A stretch of DNA of 64,000 bases, from NCBI RefSeq assembly GCF_001020565.1, contig NZ_LDAS01000001.1, forward strand, positions 3,248,520 to 3,312,519, given 5' to 3'. Positions 1 to 8,423 of this stretch are shown piece by piece (within the stretch, counting starts at the first letter, position 1; each line of letters begins with the position of its first letter). Source of the DNA: Maribacter thermophilus. GTDB taxonomy: Bacteria > Bacteroidota > Bacteroidia > Flavobacteriales > Flavobacteriaceae. The position numbers and the translations under genes were made by a program. The notes under the pieces were generated by a model. It saw nothing but the letters and a program-made list of their open reading frames with translations. It was not told where the DNA came from and searched no databases.

Positions 1-1
1 G

Positions 2-1312
2 TTAACATCGGTAGGGCTTAAGGTATATGATATTCTGGCTCAGGTTACTGGCGAGGACAAACGCCAAATGTTGAAAAAAAAGGAAGCACTTAAATTAGAG
101 CCGTTATTGCCCAAGAACATATTGAATGGTGCCGGGTATTATGCAGAATACCGTACAGATGATGCCCGTTTAACTATCGAAAACATAAAAACAAGTTTGT
201 TGTTCGGGGCCCAGGCCATAAATTATGCATCGGTTTCAGACTTTTTATATACTAATAACAAAGTGTCCGGAGTTAAGGTGAAAGATGTTATTTCGGATAA
301 TGAATTTGAAATCAAGTCCAAATATGTAATTAGTGCGGCCGGGCCATGGGTAGATGAACTAAGAAGCTTGAACAATTCTAAAAAAGGCAAACAGTTGCAT
401 TTGACCAAAGGAGTACACTTGGTATTTCCGTTCCAAAAATTACCTGTTAAACAATCTGTCTATTTCGATATTCCCGATGGTCGTATGATGTTTGCCATAC
501 CAAGGGGCAAGGTTACCTATATCGGTACTACCGATACCAATTATAATGATAATAAGGACAGGGTAAGAACAGATCTTGCCGATGCCATTTATCTTATCTC
601 AGCGGTAAATAATATGTTTCCCGATATTAATTTGGAGTTGGACGACATTGTTTCTTCATGGGCGGGTCTACGTCCTCTTATTCATGAAGAGGGTAAATCG
701 GCTTCTGAACTTTCCAGAAAGGATGAGATTTTTGTTTCTGATACGGGACTGGTAAGTATTGCAGGAGGTAAACTTACAGGTTATAGAAAAATGGCCGAAC
801 GCGTAGTGAACAAAATTGCCGAAAAGCTGAAAGAAGAATACGATACGGAAGTAAAGAATTGTTATACCGAGAAAATATTTCTTTGTGGGAATAACGATTT
901 TAAAAAGTTTAAAAACGTTAAAAAGTATATTAAGGAAATCTATGAACGCATTAGGGCAGATGGTTTTGATAAGCACGATGCCTGGTTTTTGGTTACCAAC
1001 TATGGTGAGCAGACCGAAACTATTTTAGACTATTATCAAAACAGAACCGAGCCCGACAATGCCGTTAAATTGGTGTTGGCGGAGTTAGAGTACGGTATTA
1101 AGTATGAAATGGTTCTTACCCCTATGGATTTCTTTATAAGAAGAACCGGAAGGCTTTATTTTGATATCGACGCTGTTAGAACCTATATGGAACCTGTTCT
1201 AAATGAATTTAAACGCGTATTTAAATCGGACGATGAACAGGTTTTGCAATGGAAAGAAACATTGGAAAATGAAATCAAGGACCATTCTGATTTTTCACTG
1301 ACTAGGTCTTAA
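2..1312 (+). CDS. glpD: Glycerol-3-phosphate dehydrogenase, FAD-dependent (5' part missing)
   Basis: Oxidises sn-glycerol 3-phosphate to dihydroxyacetone phosphate and passes electrons to the quinone pool at the inner face of the cytoplasmic membrane. The open frame runs in from the window edge (reading LTSVGLKVYDILAQ before the first internal Met at 68), so the FAD-binding N-terminus is outside. Visible family landmarks are AGPWVDEL, the IGTTDTNY segment, SSWAGLRPLI and SIAGGKLTGYRKMAERVV, followed by the C-terminal helical domain that is typical of GlpD and absent from simple DAO oxidases. The end overlaps the stop of the convergent gpsA by 4 bases. Identity is confident; only the start is unknown. 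Confidence 0.93.
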   Translation, partial: LTSVGLKVYDILAQVTGEDKRQMLKKKEALKLEPLLPKNILNGAGYYAEYRTDDARLTIENIKTSLLFGAQAINYASVSDFLYTNNKVSGVKVKDVISDNEFEIKSKYVISAAGPWVDELRSLNNSKKGKQLHLTKGVHLVFPFQKLPVKQSVYFDIPDGRMMFAIPRGKVTYIGTTDTNYNDNKDRVRTDLADAIYLISAVNNMFPDINLELDDIVSSWAGLRPLIHEEGKSASELSRKDEIFVSDTGLVSIAGGKLTGYRKMAERVVNKIAEKLKEEYDTEVKNCYTEKIFLCGNNDFKKFKNVKKYIKEIYERIRADGFDKHDAWFLVTNYGEQTETILDYYQNRTEPDNAVKLVLAELEYGIKYEMVLTPMDFFIRRTGRLYFDIDAVRTYMEPVLNEFKRVFKSDDEQVLQWKETLENEIKDHSDFSLTRS

Positions 1313-2310
1313 TTCAGTTTTTCCGTTAAGGCAGCAAATACTTTTTTAGGGTTTTTATGCTCATATAAAATTTCATAAACCGCATCGATAATCGGTGTTT
1401 TTACCTTTTTTTTGAAATTTTCTTTGATTTTATAGGCACTTTTGGCGGCATAATACCCTTCTGCTACCATGCTCATTTCCATTTGTGCACTTTTTACGGT
1501 ATACCCTTTACCTATCATATTGCCAAACATTCTATTTCGACTAAAAGTAGAGTATCCGGTAACTAAAAGATCACCTAGATAGGCAGACTGGTTTATATTA
1601 CGGTCTATATTATGAATGCGTTTGGTAAAACGTTTCATTTCACGAATGGCATTGCTCATCAGAACACTTTGAAAATTATCACCATATCCTAGACCATGTG
1701 CAATACCGGCCGCAATAGCATAGATGTTTTTGAGCACTGCGGCATATTCCGCGCCTATGATATCTTTTGATATTTTGGTCTTTATAAAATTGCTGGACAA
1801 GTTTTTTGCTACCATTTTCGCCTTTTTGCTATCCGAACAGGCAATGGTCAAATAAGAAAGTCTTTCCATTGCAACTTCCTCTGCATGGCACGGTCCTGTA
1901 ATAACCCCGATATTTTCATAAGGTATGTTGTATTCATCATGAAAGTGTTGTCCAACGATCTTACCCGATTCTGGCACAATACCTTTAATGGCCGAAAATA
2001 TAATTTTGCCCGTCAATGGCGCACTAAGCTTTTTTAGTTCACTGTTTAAAAAGGCAGATGGAATGGCGAAAATGAGAATATCACCGTAAGCAACAATTTC
2101 ATTGATGTCATCTGTTAAGAACAGTTGTTCTGTTTTAAACTCTACCGATGTAAGGTAATTTGGGTTGTGTTTTTGGATCTTAAGATAACCTATGGCATCA
2201 GAATTGCGCATATACCAGCCCACCTCTTCTTGATTGGTGGTCAACATCTTAACAATTGCCGTGGCCCAACTTCCGCCACCCAACACAGCAAATTTCACTT
2301 TCTTGTTCAT
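1309..2310 (-). CDS. gpsA: Glycerol-3-phosphate dehydrogenase [NAD(P)+]
   Basis: Reduces dihydroxyacetone phosphate to sn-glycerol 3-phosphate for phospholipid synthesis; cytosolic. The 333-aa length is normal. The N-terminal Rossmann motif reads VLGGGSWATA (family consensus GxGSWGTA), GPCHAEEV is the substrate-domain signature, and EYAAVLKNIYAIAAGIAHGLGYGDN carries the catalytic Lys of the GpsA family. A -7 like element sits 20 bases upstream of the ATG on this strand (2330-2337). It converges on glpD, which catalyses the reverse direction, with the two stop codons interlocked in TTAA. Confidence 0.95.
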   Translation of the reverse strand: MNKKVKFAVLGGGSWATAIVKMLTTNQEEVGWYMRNSDAIGYLKIQKHNPNYLTSVEFKTEQLFLTDDINEIVAYGDILIFAIPSAFLNSELKKLSAPLTGKIIFSAIKGIVPESGKIVGQHFHDEYNIPYENIGVITGPCHAEEVAMERLSYLTIACSDSKKAKMVAKNLSSNFIKTKISKDIIGAEYAAVLKNIYAIAAGIAHGLGYGDNFQSVLMSNAIREMKRFTKRIHNIDRNINQSAYLGDLLVTGYSTFSRNRMFGNMIGKGYTVKSAQMEMSMVAEGYYAAKSAYKIKENFKKKVKTPIIDAVYEILYEHKNPKKVFAALTEKLN

Positions 2311-2329
2311 TATGGTAAAAATATAGATA

Positions 2330-2337
2330 CAAAATTA
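2330..2337 (-). promoter_or_regulatory. Candidate -7 promoter element of gpsA
   Basis: On the minus strand this reads TAATTTTG, a perfect match to the Bacteroidota TAnnTTTG element, 20 bases before the gpsA ATG. No clear -33 TTG is seen at the right distance. Confidence 0.5.
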
Positions 2338-2434
2338 CCAAATAAAATGGACGATGTTATTTGCTTATAACCAGTATGTTAACTTTTGTGGCATGGTGCT
2401 TGTTTTCTACAAAGGGAATATAAAACCGAAAGAT

Positions 2435-3349
2435 ATGAAAACTGTAAAACTACTTTTTGGATATACCCTTATGGCAACTTTGTTGGTTTCTTGTTATGCG
2501 GAGGTAATCGTGGATGATGAGTATATAGAAACCTCTGCGTTCAATACCGATCAAGTGCTACGATCATATGAACTATGGTATGTAGATATAAATGAGACCC
2601 GTGGAAATGGGGAGGTTCCTTTTTTACAAAGGGCGTTTACAGTTTCGTTCGATCAAGGTGTTTTTTATGCCAACAACAATATTGTGGGTATAGGTAAAAC
2701 GGGCAACGGCCTGGGAATAGATGTGGGATATTATAATACTTACAGAGGGCAGGTAGAGATAGATCATGATGTGGACGGTAATTGGTTGTTGGAAGTTTAT
2801 GCGTTGGACGGAAGAACCATAGAGCTTTATGATACCAGTTCAGATACGTCGTATGTCTTAAGAGGATATCAACGTAACAACTTTGATTATGACCAGGTAT
2901 TTTACGATAACATCGGTTATTTTATTCAGGAATACGATGCCTGGGAAAAATCATATACTAGTATAGAGGGGGCATTGAACGATTTTGACAATGAAAACTT
3001 TTTACAATTTTCATATTCATTTTTTAGGTCTTCCATAGACGCTCCCGGTACATCGTTGGCAAACTTGCAATGGGATTTTGAAGGGGATTACCAAATATAT
3101 GATATACCTAACGATGAAACGTTGAAAGCACTGACTTTAGATTATGACTTTTTTGGGAACGACTATTTCGAATTGTATGTCATTAACGATGCTACCATAG
3201 AGTTATATCATCCAGCTAGTGGTACTGTTTATGAATTTAGGGGAAGGGGCTATCAACAATATTTAAAGTCGTCTAAGGGTACGGTGGACAAAAAACGGAC
3301 AAAATCTTCTAACCCTACCATGAATGTGGTTCGAAAAAGGGAAAAATAA
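2435..3349 (+). CDS. Two-repeat flavobacterial lipoprotein of unknown function
   Basis: I start this at the Met at 2435 because MKTVKLLFGYTLMATLLVSC is a lipoprotein signal peptide with lipobox LVSC; the open frame extends upstream to 2354 but that part is not signal-like. The mature part contains two copies of a roughly 110-residue unit: the end of copy one (LLEVYALDGRTIELYD ... YVLRGYQ) aligns with the end of copy two (YFELYVINDATIELYH ... YEFRGRGYQ). I recall relatives in Flavobacteriaceae that carry an implausible nicotinic-acid-mononucleotide adenylyltransferase name; no nucleotidyltransferase motif is present here. Probably surface or periplasmic-side membrane anchored; function unknown. 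A terminator follows. Confidence 0.85.
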   Translation: MKTVKLLFGYTLMATLLVSCYAEVIVDDEYIETSAFNTDQVLRSYELWYVDINETRGNGEVPFLQRAFTVSFDQGVFYANNNIVGIGKTGNGLGIDVGYYNTYRGQVEIDHDVDGNWLLEVYALDGRTIELYDTSSDTSYVLRGYQRNNFDYDQVFYDNIGYFIQEYDAWEKSYTSIEGALNDFDNENFLQFSYSFFRSSIDAPGTSLANLQWDFEGDYQIYDIPNDETLKALTLDYDFFGNDYFELYVINDATIELYHPASGTVYEFRGRGYQQYLKSSKGTVDKKRTKSSNPTMNVVRKREK

Positions 3350-3367
3350 AGTTTGAGTTAGTTTAAT

Positions 3368-3399
3368 AAACCGTCAAGAAACAAATCTTGGCGGTTTTT
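3368..3399 (+). terminator. Rho-independent terminator
   Basis: A 12-bp stem with one G-T pair (3368-3379 with 3386-3397, loop of 6) followed by a T-rich run, between the convergent lipoprotein gene and the AraC gene. Confidence 0.8.
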
Positions 3400-3478
3400 G
3401 TTCTTCAAATAGGCATTAAACCATTATACGTAAATGTGTGCAATAACAAGGATTATTGTAGATGATGATTTAGGTGTC

Positions 3479-4327
3479 TTACACGGACACGTAGTTTTTT
3501 TTGAAAGCTGATGGGTTTTCGCCTGTTATCTTTTTAAAGCTCCTGTTAAAATAAGAAAGACTCTCAAAACCACATTCGAAGGCTGTTTCACTTACATTTT
3601 TACCCATTAATAAGAGTCTTTTTGCTTGGCTGATACGGTATTGATTTAAAAAGGAAACAAAAGTATTGCCTGTAGCTTTTTTAAAATACCGACAAAAAGC
3701 GGGTTTTGTAAGGTTGCAGATTTCCGATACTTCCTCTAATGCTATTTTCTCTTGGTAATGCTCATCAATAAAAGCATATATTTTTCTGATTCGTTCCTGT
3801 TCTTTTTGTTTGAACCGATTTACGAACGGTGTTTTATGCAGCAACTCAAACTCTTTGCTTTGCGATAGGCGTTTAAGTATATTCATAACGCTCATAAAAA
3901 AATCGAATGGCTGTAAAGTGTGTAATTTTTTTAGAAGCGCGCCCACTTCTTTTTTGGTTTCCCCATAAAATGCCACACCGTATTTCGAAAGTTCCAAAAG
4001 TCTGTCCAATTGTTTTAGTTCGGGGTAATCGTTTAAAACGTTTTCTTTAAAACTTGGTTTTATGTGTAACACCTCTTTTCTATAAGTGGTGGTTACCCCA
4101 TGGTCAAAATTTAAATGTGGAATGTTTGAGCCTATCAATACCAAGTCACTTTCCTCATAATTGGAAATATGGTCCCCTACATGCCTTTTTGCATTGGCGC
4201 CCTCTATATATACCAACTCCAATTCTGGATGAAAATGCCAATAAAATAGATGGTTTAGTTTGGGGTTGTGCAATAGCCTAAAAGGACTTTTAGATTCTGG
4301 CAATATGGTTTCTAACTCTACTTTCAT
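3479..4327 (-). CDS. AraC-family transcriptional regulator with cupin-like sensor
   Basis: 282-aa DNA-binding regulator. Residues about 20-100 form an AraC-type cupin sensor (HFHPELELVYIEG and a later HLNFDHG), and the last 100 residues form the double helix-turn-helix, including LTKPAFCRYFKKATGNTF, VSETAFECGFESLSYFNRSFKKITGENPSAFKK. This is the standard AraC/XylS C-terminal signature. It is transcribed divergently from the PhyH-type dioxygenase, with 190 bases between the two starts that hold an inverted repeat, so local control of that enzyme and of itself is likely. The ligand is unknown; cupin sensors of this type often respond to sugars, which is inference only. Confidence 0.92.
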   Translation of the reverse strand: MKVELETILPESKSPFRLLHNPKLNHLFYWHFHPELELVYIEGANAKRHVGDHISNYEESDLVLIGSNIPHLNFDHGVTTTYRKEVLHIKPSFKENVLNDYPELKQLDRLLELSKYGVAFYGETKKEVGALLKKLHTLQPFDFFMSVMNILKRLSQSKEFELLHKTPFVNRFKQKEQERIRKIYAFIDEHYQEKIALEEVSEICNLTKPAFCRYFKKATGNTFVSFLNQYRISQAKRLLLMGKNVSETAFECGFESLSYFNRSFKKITGENPSAFKKNYVSV

Positions 4328-4418
4328 TTTGTTTTTAATAAAACCCTATCGATTATGTTGATTGGGGTATAAATTTACCTAAATTGATATTAATGTGCTA
4401 CATAAAGTGTTATAAAGT

Positions 4419-4447
4419 TAATATTGTTCAAAAATAGGTCAATATTA
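4419..4447. promoter_or_regulatory. Inverted repeat between araC-type gene and dioxygenase gene
   Basis: Perfect 8-bp arms TAATATTG and CAATATTA separated by 13 bases, so the arm centres are 21 bp (two helical turns) apart. The right arm ends 26 bases before the candidate -7 element of the dioxygenase gene, the position expected of an activator site. Confidence 0.45.
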
Positions 4448-4473
4448 CGGTAGTCGTGACTTCAGTTAGTTTC

Positions 4474-4481
4474 TAGTTTTG
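4474..4481 (+). promoter_or_regulatory. Candidate -7 element of the dioxygenase gene
   Basis: TAGTTTTG matches TAnnTTTG exactly, 36 bases before the ATG at 4518. No good -33 TTG is seen, consistent with activator dependence. Confidence 0.45.
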
Positions 4482-4517
4482 GAATGTTATAACTTAAATA
4501 TTATAAAACTATAAGCC

Positions 4518-5492
4518 ATGCAAAAAATATCTAAAAAAGTAGAAATGGCCAATAAGGCACATACAGAAATTCCGGGGAATCCTTCTACGGCAACTAGTAG
4601 CAAACAAAAATTGAACGACCGTTCGAACGGTAAACCTTTACGTGTTTTAAGCGAAGAGGATTGGCAGTTTTGGATGCACAATGGTTATATCGTTATTAAA
4701 AATGCAATACCTGCAGAACAAGCAAAAGAAACTGCCGATTTTTTATGGGAGTTCGATGAAAAGGACCCAAATGATAAAAGTACGTGGTACAAGGCGCCAC
4801 GTGCCGAGATGAAAATGAAAGAATTGACCGGTACGGGAATGGTAGAGGTATACAATCATCAATATTTATGGAACAATAGGCAGGCACAACGTGTGTACGA
4901 TGCTTTTGTAGATGTCTGGGGAACAGAGAAGTTATGGGTTACCATTGATCGTGCTAATTTAAATTTCCCATTACCTCCCGGAGTTGATAAAAAAGGATTT
5001 ATCCATTGGGATTATGATCCGGAGACACGACCGCAAAATGTGCAGGGAGTGTTGGCCTTGGCAGATCAAGAGGATGAAAATATGGGTGGTTTTCAGTGTA
5101 TACCATGGTTATATAGAAATTATGACACATGGAAATTGACCCAGCCTCAAGACCGGGATCATTTTCAGCCAGATATAACTGGCCTAGAAGATAAAACTGT
5201 AAAGGTAAAGATGAAGGCCGGTGACCTACTTATTTTCAATAGTACACAACCACATGGCATACGCCCCAACAAATCGGTAGATAAGGTGCGTATTGCTCAA
5301 TACATATCTATGATGCCGGCAGAAGAGAATAATGAGGCATTGAGAAAGTGGCGTATCAATTCTTGGGAAAACCGTGTAGCACCGGAAGGGTACGCATTTC
5401 CTGGCGATCCTAGAAATTGGGAGCAGACAAAATATGAAAAAGCCAAATTAAATGGACTGGGAGAGAGACTATTAGGGCTAAAACCTTGGTAA
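4518..5492 (+). CDS. Phytanoyl-CoA dioxygenase (PhyH) family oxygenase
   Basis: Predicted Fe(II)/2-oxoglutarate-dependent oxygenase, 324 aa, cytosolic (no signal peptide). The 2-His-1-carboxylate iron site is visible: His163-Trp-Asp165 in GFIHWDYD and His246 in TQPHGIRP, with Arg residues after it suited to 2-oxoglutarate binding. PhyH enzymes hydroxylate lipids, compatible solutes or secondary metabolites; the substrate cannot be read from sequence. It faces a divergent AraC regulator, suggesting an inducible catabolic or modification role. The first 40 residues are low-complexity and polar, so a slightly later start is possible, but the ATG at 4518 has reasonable spacing from the -7 element. 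Confidence 0.85.
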   Translation: MQKISKKVEMANKAHTEIPGNPSTATSSKQKLNDRSNGKPLRVLSEEDWQFWMHNGYIVIKNAIPAEQAKETADFLWEFDEKDPNDKSTWYKAPRAEMKMKELTGTGMVEVYNHQYLWNNRQAQRVYDAFVDVWGTEKLWVTIDRANLNFPLPPGVDKKGFIHWDYDPETRPQNVQGVLALADQEDENMGGFQCIPWLYRNYDTWKLTQPQDRDHFQPDITGLEDKTVKVKMKAGDLLIFNSTQPHGIRPNKSVDKVRIAQYISMMPAEENNEALRKWRINSWENRVAPEGYAFPGDPRNWEQTKYEKAKLNGLGERLLGLKPW

Positions 5493-5546
5493 TATATGAA
5501 ATCGTTAATAATGCGCTACTTTCTGGTGGTGTAGAGGAAATAGTAC

Positions 5547-5554
5547 TATTTTTG
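5547..5554 (+). promoter_or_regulatory. Candidate -7 element of sulP
   Basis: TATTTTTG, a perfect TAnnTTTG match, 21 bases upstream of the GTG start of the SulP gene. Confidence 0.5.
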
Positions 5555-5575
5555 CGCCCTTAAAATAAAAGAGCT

Positions 5576-7153
5576 GTGCGCAAGTATTTTAATTTATTCG
5601 ATTTTAAACAAAAAGTAGATTACAAAACTGAAATTTTGTCTGGGTTGACAGTGGCTCTTGCATTGGTGCCAGAAGCCATTGCATTTGCTCTTATTCCAGG
5701 TTTTTCCCCTTTAACGGGACTGTATGCCGCTTTTGTTTTGGCCTTGGTTACTTCTATTTTAGGAGGTCGCCCTGGTATGATTTCCGGAGCAACCGGAGCT
5801 GTGGCGGTTATATATATTGGGCTGATATTGGAATTAAAAAGAAACTTCCCCGGAATAGAGCCAGAAACCATTCTGAACTATGTGTTCGCTACCGTTATTA
5901 TTGCGGGTATATTACAGATAATAGCAGGCATTTTACGCCTGGGTAAATTTATTCGTTTGGTGCCCCACCCGGTCATGTTCGGATTTGTGAACGGCTTGGC
6001 CATAATTATCTTTATGGCACAGTTTCCTAATTTTTATGAAAAGGGAACCGATACTTTATTAAGCGGATCTTCTCTTTATATTATGTTGGGACTTACGTTA
6101 TTGACCATGGTCATTATCTGGGGGCTACCAAAATTAACAAAGGTAGTACCCTCTTCGTTAGTGGCCATTATAGTGGTGTCCGCGATAGTTTTAGGGTTTG
6201 GCATAGATACTTTGACCGTGGCCGATACTATGAGAGAGGGTGAGAGTATCAAAGGAGGTTTCCCTCCTTTATCCATTCCTCAATTACCATTTACCTTAGA
6301 AACATTTAAAATAATAATTCCGTATGCCGCTATTGTAGCCGGTGTTGGATTAATAGAAAGTTTGTTGACCCTGAACATTATAGATGAAATTACCGATACC
6401 CGTGGTAGTGGCAACAAAGAATGTGTAGCTCAAGGTACTGCGAACATTCTTTCAGGTTTTTTCTCGGGTATGGGCGGTTGTGCAATGATAGGGCAAAGTT
6501 TGATCAATACTTCGGCTGGGGCAAGGGCACGCCTATCGGGTATTACGGCGGCTATTATGCTTTTGGTTTTTATCATGTTCGGTTCTAGTTTAATAGAACG
6601 TTTGCCTATGGCCGCATTGGTAGGGCTAATGTTTATGGTGGCCATAGGGACTTTTGAATGGGCAAGTTTTAAAACATTTGGTAAAATGCCTAAATCTGAT
6701 GTGATCGTAATGGTATTGGTAACGCTGATCACGGCCATTACACACAATTTGGCGGTCGCTGTTTTATTAGGGGTGATTATATCGGCATTGGCATATTCTT
6801 GGGAAAATGCAAAGCGTATTAGAGCCAGAAAGCATATTGATGAAAACGGGGTGAAACATTATGAGATTTATGGACCATTATTTTTTGGCTCAACGGCTCT
6901 TTTTGCCGAAAAATTCGATGTAACAAATGATCCCGATGAAATTATTATCGATTTTAAAGAAAGCCGTGTGGCCGACATGTCGGGTATAGAAGCATTGAAT
7001 AAATTGACCGAACGCTATTCTAAGGTTGGTAAAAAAGTCCACTTAAGACACTTGAGCAAAGACTGTATTCGTCTATTAAAAAATGCGGACAAGATCATAG
7101 ATGTAAACGTTATGGAAGATCCTACCTATAAGGTTGCCGTAGATAAGGTCTAA
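5576..7153 (+). CDS. SulP-family anion transporter with C-terminal STAS domain
   Basis: Inner-membrane anion permease (sulfate, bicarbonate or similar), 525 aa. The start is GTG at 5576: no ATG lies near and RKYFNLFDFKQKVDYKTEILSGLTVALALVPEAIAFALI is the standard N-terminus of the family. About 12 hydrophobic segments run to residue 410, including the signature GPEAIA-like loop, GATGAVAV and GGCAMIGQSLIN; residues about 425-520 form a cytosolic STAS domain (IIIDFKESRVADMSGIEALNKL). SulP members of this compact type in marine bacteria are often bicarbonate transporters; substrate is not decidable here. The next gene follows after 64 bases on the same strand. Confidence 0.92.
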   Translation: MRKYFNLFDFKQKVDYKTEILSGLTVALALVPEAIAFALIPGFSPLTGLYAAFVLALVTSILGGRPGMISGATGAVAVIYIGLILELKRNFPGIEPETILNYVFATVIIAGILQIIAGILRLGKFIRLVPHPVMFGFVNGLAIIIFMAQFPNFYEKGTDTLLSGSSLYIMLGLTLLTMVIIWGLPKLTKVVPSSLVAIIVVSAIVLGFGIDTLTVADTMREGESIKGGFPPLSIPQLPFTLETFKIIIPYAAIVAGVGLIESLLTLNIIDEITDTRGSGNKECVAQGTANILSGFFSGMGGCAMIGQSLINTSAGARARLSGITAAIMLLVFIMFGSSLIERLPMAALVGLMFMVAIGTFEWASFKTFGKMPKSDVIVMVLVTLITAITHNLAVAVLLGVIISALAYSWENAKRIRARKHIDENGVKHYEIYGPLFFGSTALFAEKFDVTNDPDEIIIDFKESRVADMSGIEALNKLTERYSKVGKKVHLRHLSKDCIRLLKNADKIIDVNVMEDPTYKVAVDKV

Positions 7154-7217
7154 AGAAAAAAGGTGTATGTATAATTCGTACATTGCCATTTAGTCAAATG
7201 CTTCTTTTTTTAGGCAA

Positions 7218-7802
7218 ATGGATTACAAAAAAATAAAAATAGGGAACGTACTGTTCTGGGTATTTATAGTTTTAATGATTGTACCCCAGACCAGAAGTCC
7301 TATTATGGTCGCGATCAACAAAGTTAGGGTACTGGTGTTTTCGCCTGCTGTTTTAGGTAGGGAGAAACAGGATCAATTAGAACCGTTCACCTATAAGCTG
7401 ACCTCACTGGATGGGACATATATTGAAAAAGAAATAGGGAAAGGCAACATTACTTTTATAAGCTACTGGGCAACATGGTGCCCACCATGTATTGCAGAGA
7501 TGCCCAGTATTCAGAGTTTGTATGAGGATTATGGAGATAAGGTAGACTTTTTGCTTATATCAAACGAAGATCCCGAAGTTATTTCCGGTTTTTTAGAAAA
7601 GAAGCAATTTGATATTCCGGCATATGTAGCTCGAATGAATGCACCCTACGACCTATTTGAGAGAACCATTCCTACCAATTATATTATAGACAAAGAAGGA
7701 AAAATCGTTGTTAAGGAAAAAGGAGCTTCAGATTGGAACAGTCAAAAAATTAGAGGTCTTTTAGATGTGTTATTGGGTACTACGGTACCATCATCGGAAT
7801 AA
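7218..7802 (+). CDS. TlpA-like membrane-anchored thioredoxin
   Basis: 194-aa thiol-disulfide protein facing the periplasm. Residues 11-29 form an uncleaved or signal-anchor helix, and the thioredoxin fold begins near residue 60 with the active site WATWCPPC (Cys88, Cys91) and the cis-proline loop at TIPTNYII. The WCPPC centre and TlpA/ResA-like spacing indicate a reductase that keeps apo-cytochrome or other exported cysteines reduced. It faces a c-type cytochrome gene across a shared terminator, which fits a role in cytochrome maturation, though that link is inference. Confidence 0.88.
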   Translation: MDYKKIKIGNVLFWVFIVLMIVPQTRSPIMVAINKVRVLVFSPAVLGREKQDQLEPFTYKLTSLDGTYIEKEIGKGNITFISYWATWCPPCIAEMPSIQSLYEDYGDKVDFLLISNEDPEVISGFLEKKQFDIPAYVARMNAPYDLFERTIPTNYIIDKEGKIVVKEKGASDWNSQKIRGLLDVLLGTTVPSSE

Positions 7803-7836
7803 AAAAGCCCTTTCAATTTTTGAAAGGGCTTTTTTT
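7803..7836. terminator. Bidirectional rho-independent terminator
   Basis: Perfect 13-bp stem (7803-7815 with 7821-7833, 5-base loop) flanked by A-run on one side and T-run on the other, between the convergent thioredoxin and cytochrome c genes, so it can serve both strands. Confidence 0.9.
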
Positions 7837-7857
7837 AAAGATTATATAATATGGCAA

Positions 7858-8337
7858 TTATAAGGTACGTAGATATTCTGCGACAGCTCTTGTATCTTCT
7901 TCGCTTAAATTTTGGTTAAGCATTATTGCATTGTTATATTCTTTTAATAATGCCTTGGCGATAGGATCTTCCTTTAACATTACATCAGGGTTTATGATCA
8001 TGTTCATAACCCATTCAGGACTTCTACGCTCATACACACCTTTTAATGCCGGACCTATCATACGCTGGTCTACCATATGGCAAGCCGTACAGATAGCTTG
8101 AAATTTTTCTTTTCCGGCCGCTGCCAAATCATCATCGATCTCATCTCCAAAATCAACATTTTTAAAAGGCCCTACTCCTTTGTTGTCCAAGTCAACTGGA
8201 ACACCTTCGGTGGAGGCGGCCGCTTTAACTTCTTTTTTGGTACGGTTCATTTCAAAACCCTCCTTCTTTTCTTCTTTTTTTTCTCCACAGCCAACCACCA
8301 AGGCGCCTAGAAATAACAGGGTGAATAGTTTTTGCAT
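7858..8337 (-). CDS. Lipoprotein c-type cytochrome
   Basis: 159-aa class I cytochrome c carried on a lipid anchor. The signal peptide ends in the lipobox VVGC (Cys17), then a charged low-complexity linker (EKKEEKKEG) leads to the haem domain from residue 70. Haem attachment is CTACH (Cys83, Cys86, His87); the probable axial Met is Met139 in NNAIMLNQNLSEED, which is placed as in small mono-haem electron shuttles. It would carry electrons in the periplasm from the outer face of the inner membrane or on the outer membrane. Shares its terminator with a TlpA-like gene. Confidence 0.92.
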   Translation of the reverse strand: MQKLFTLLFLGALVVGCGEKKEEKKEGFEMNRTKKEVKAAASTEGVPVDLDNKGVGPFKNVDFGDEIDDDLAAAGKEKFQAICTACHMVDQRMIGPALKGVYERRSPEWVMNMIINPDVMLKEDPIAKALLKEYNNAIMLNQNLSEEDTRAVAEYLRTL

Positions 8338-8423
8338 TTTTTTAAATTTAATCTTGAATAAAATTGGAGAGACTAAGATATAAAAATTTATCCGTAGGCA
8401 TTGCTTTTTAATAATGAAGAGTA

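Noticed and set aside
7218-7802. Signal-cleaved periplasmic thioredoxin
   Set aside because: The N-terminal helix lacks a cleavage site motif and is followed by charged sequence, so a membrane anchor is more likely.
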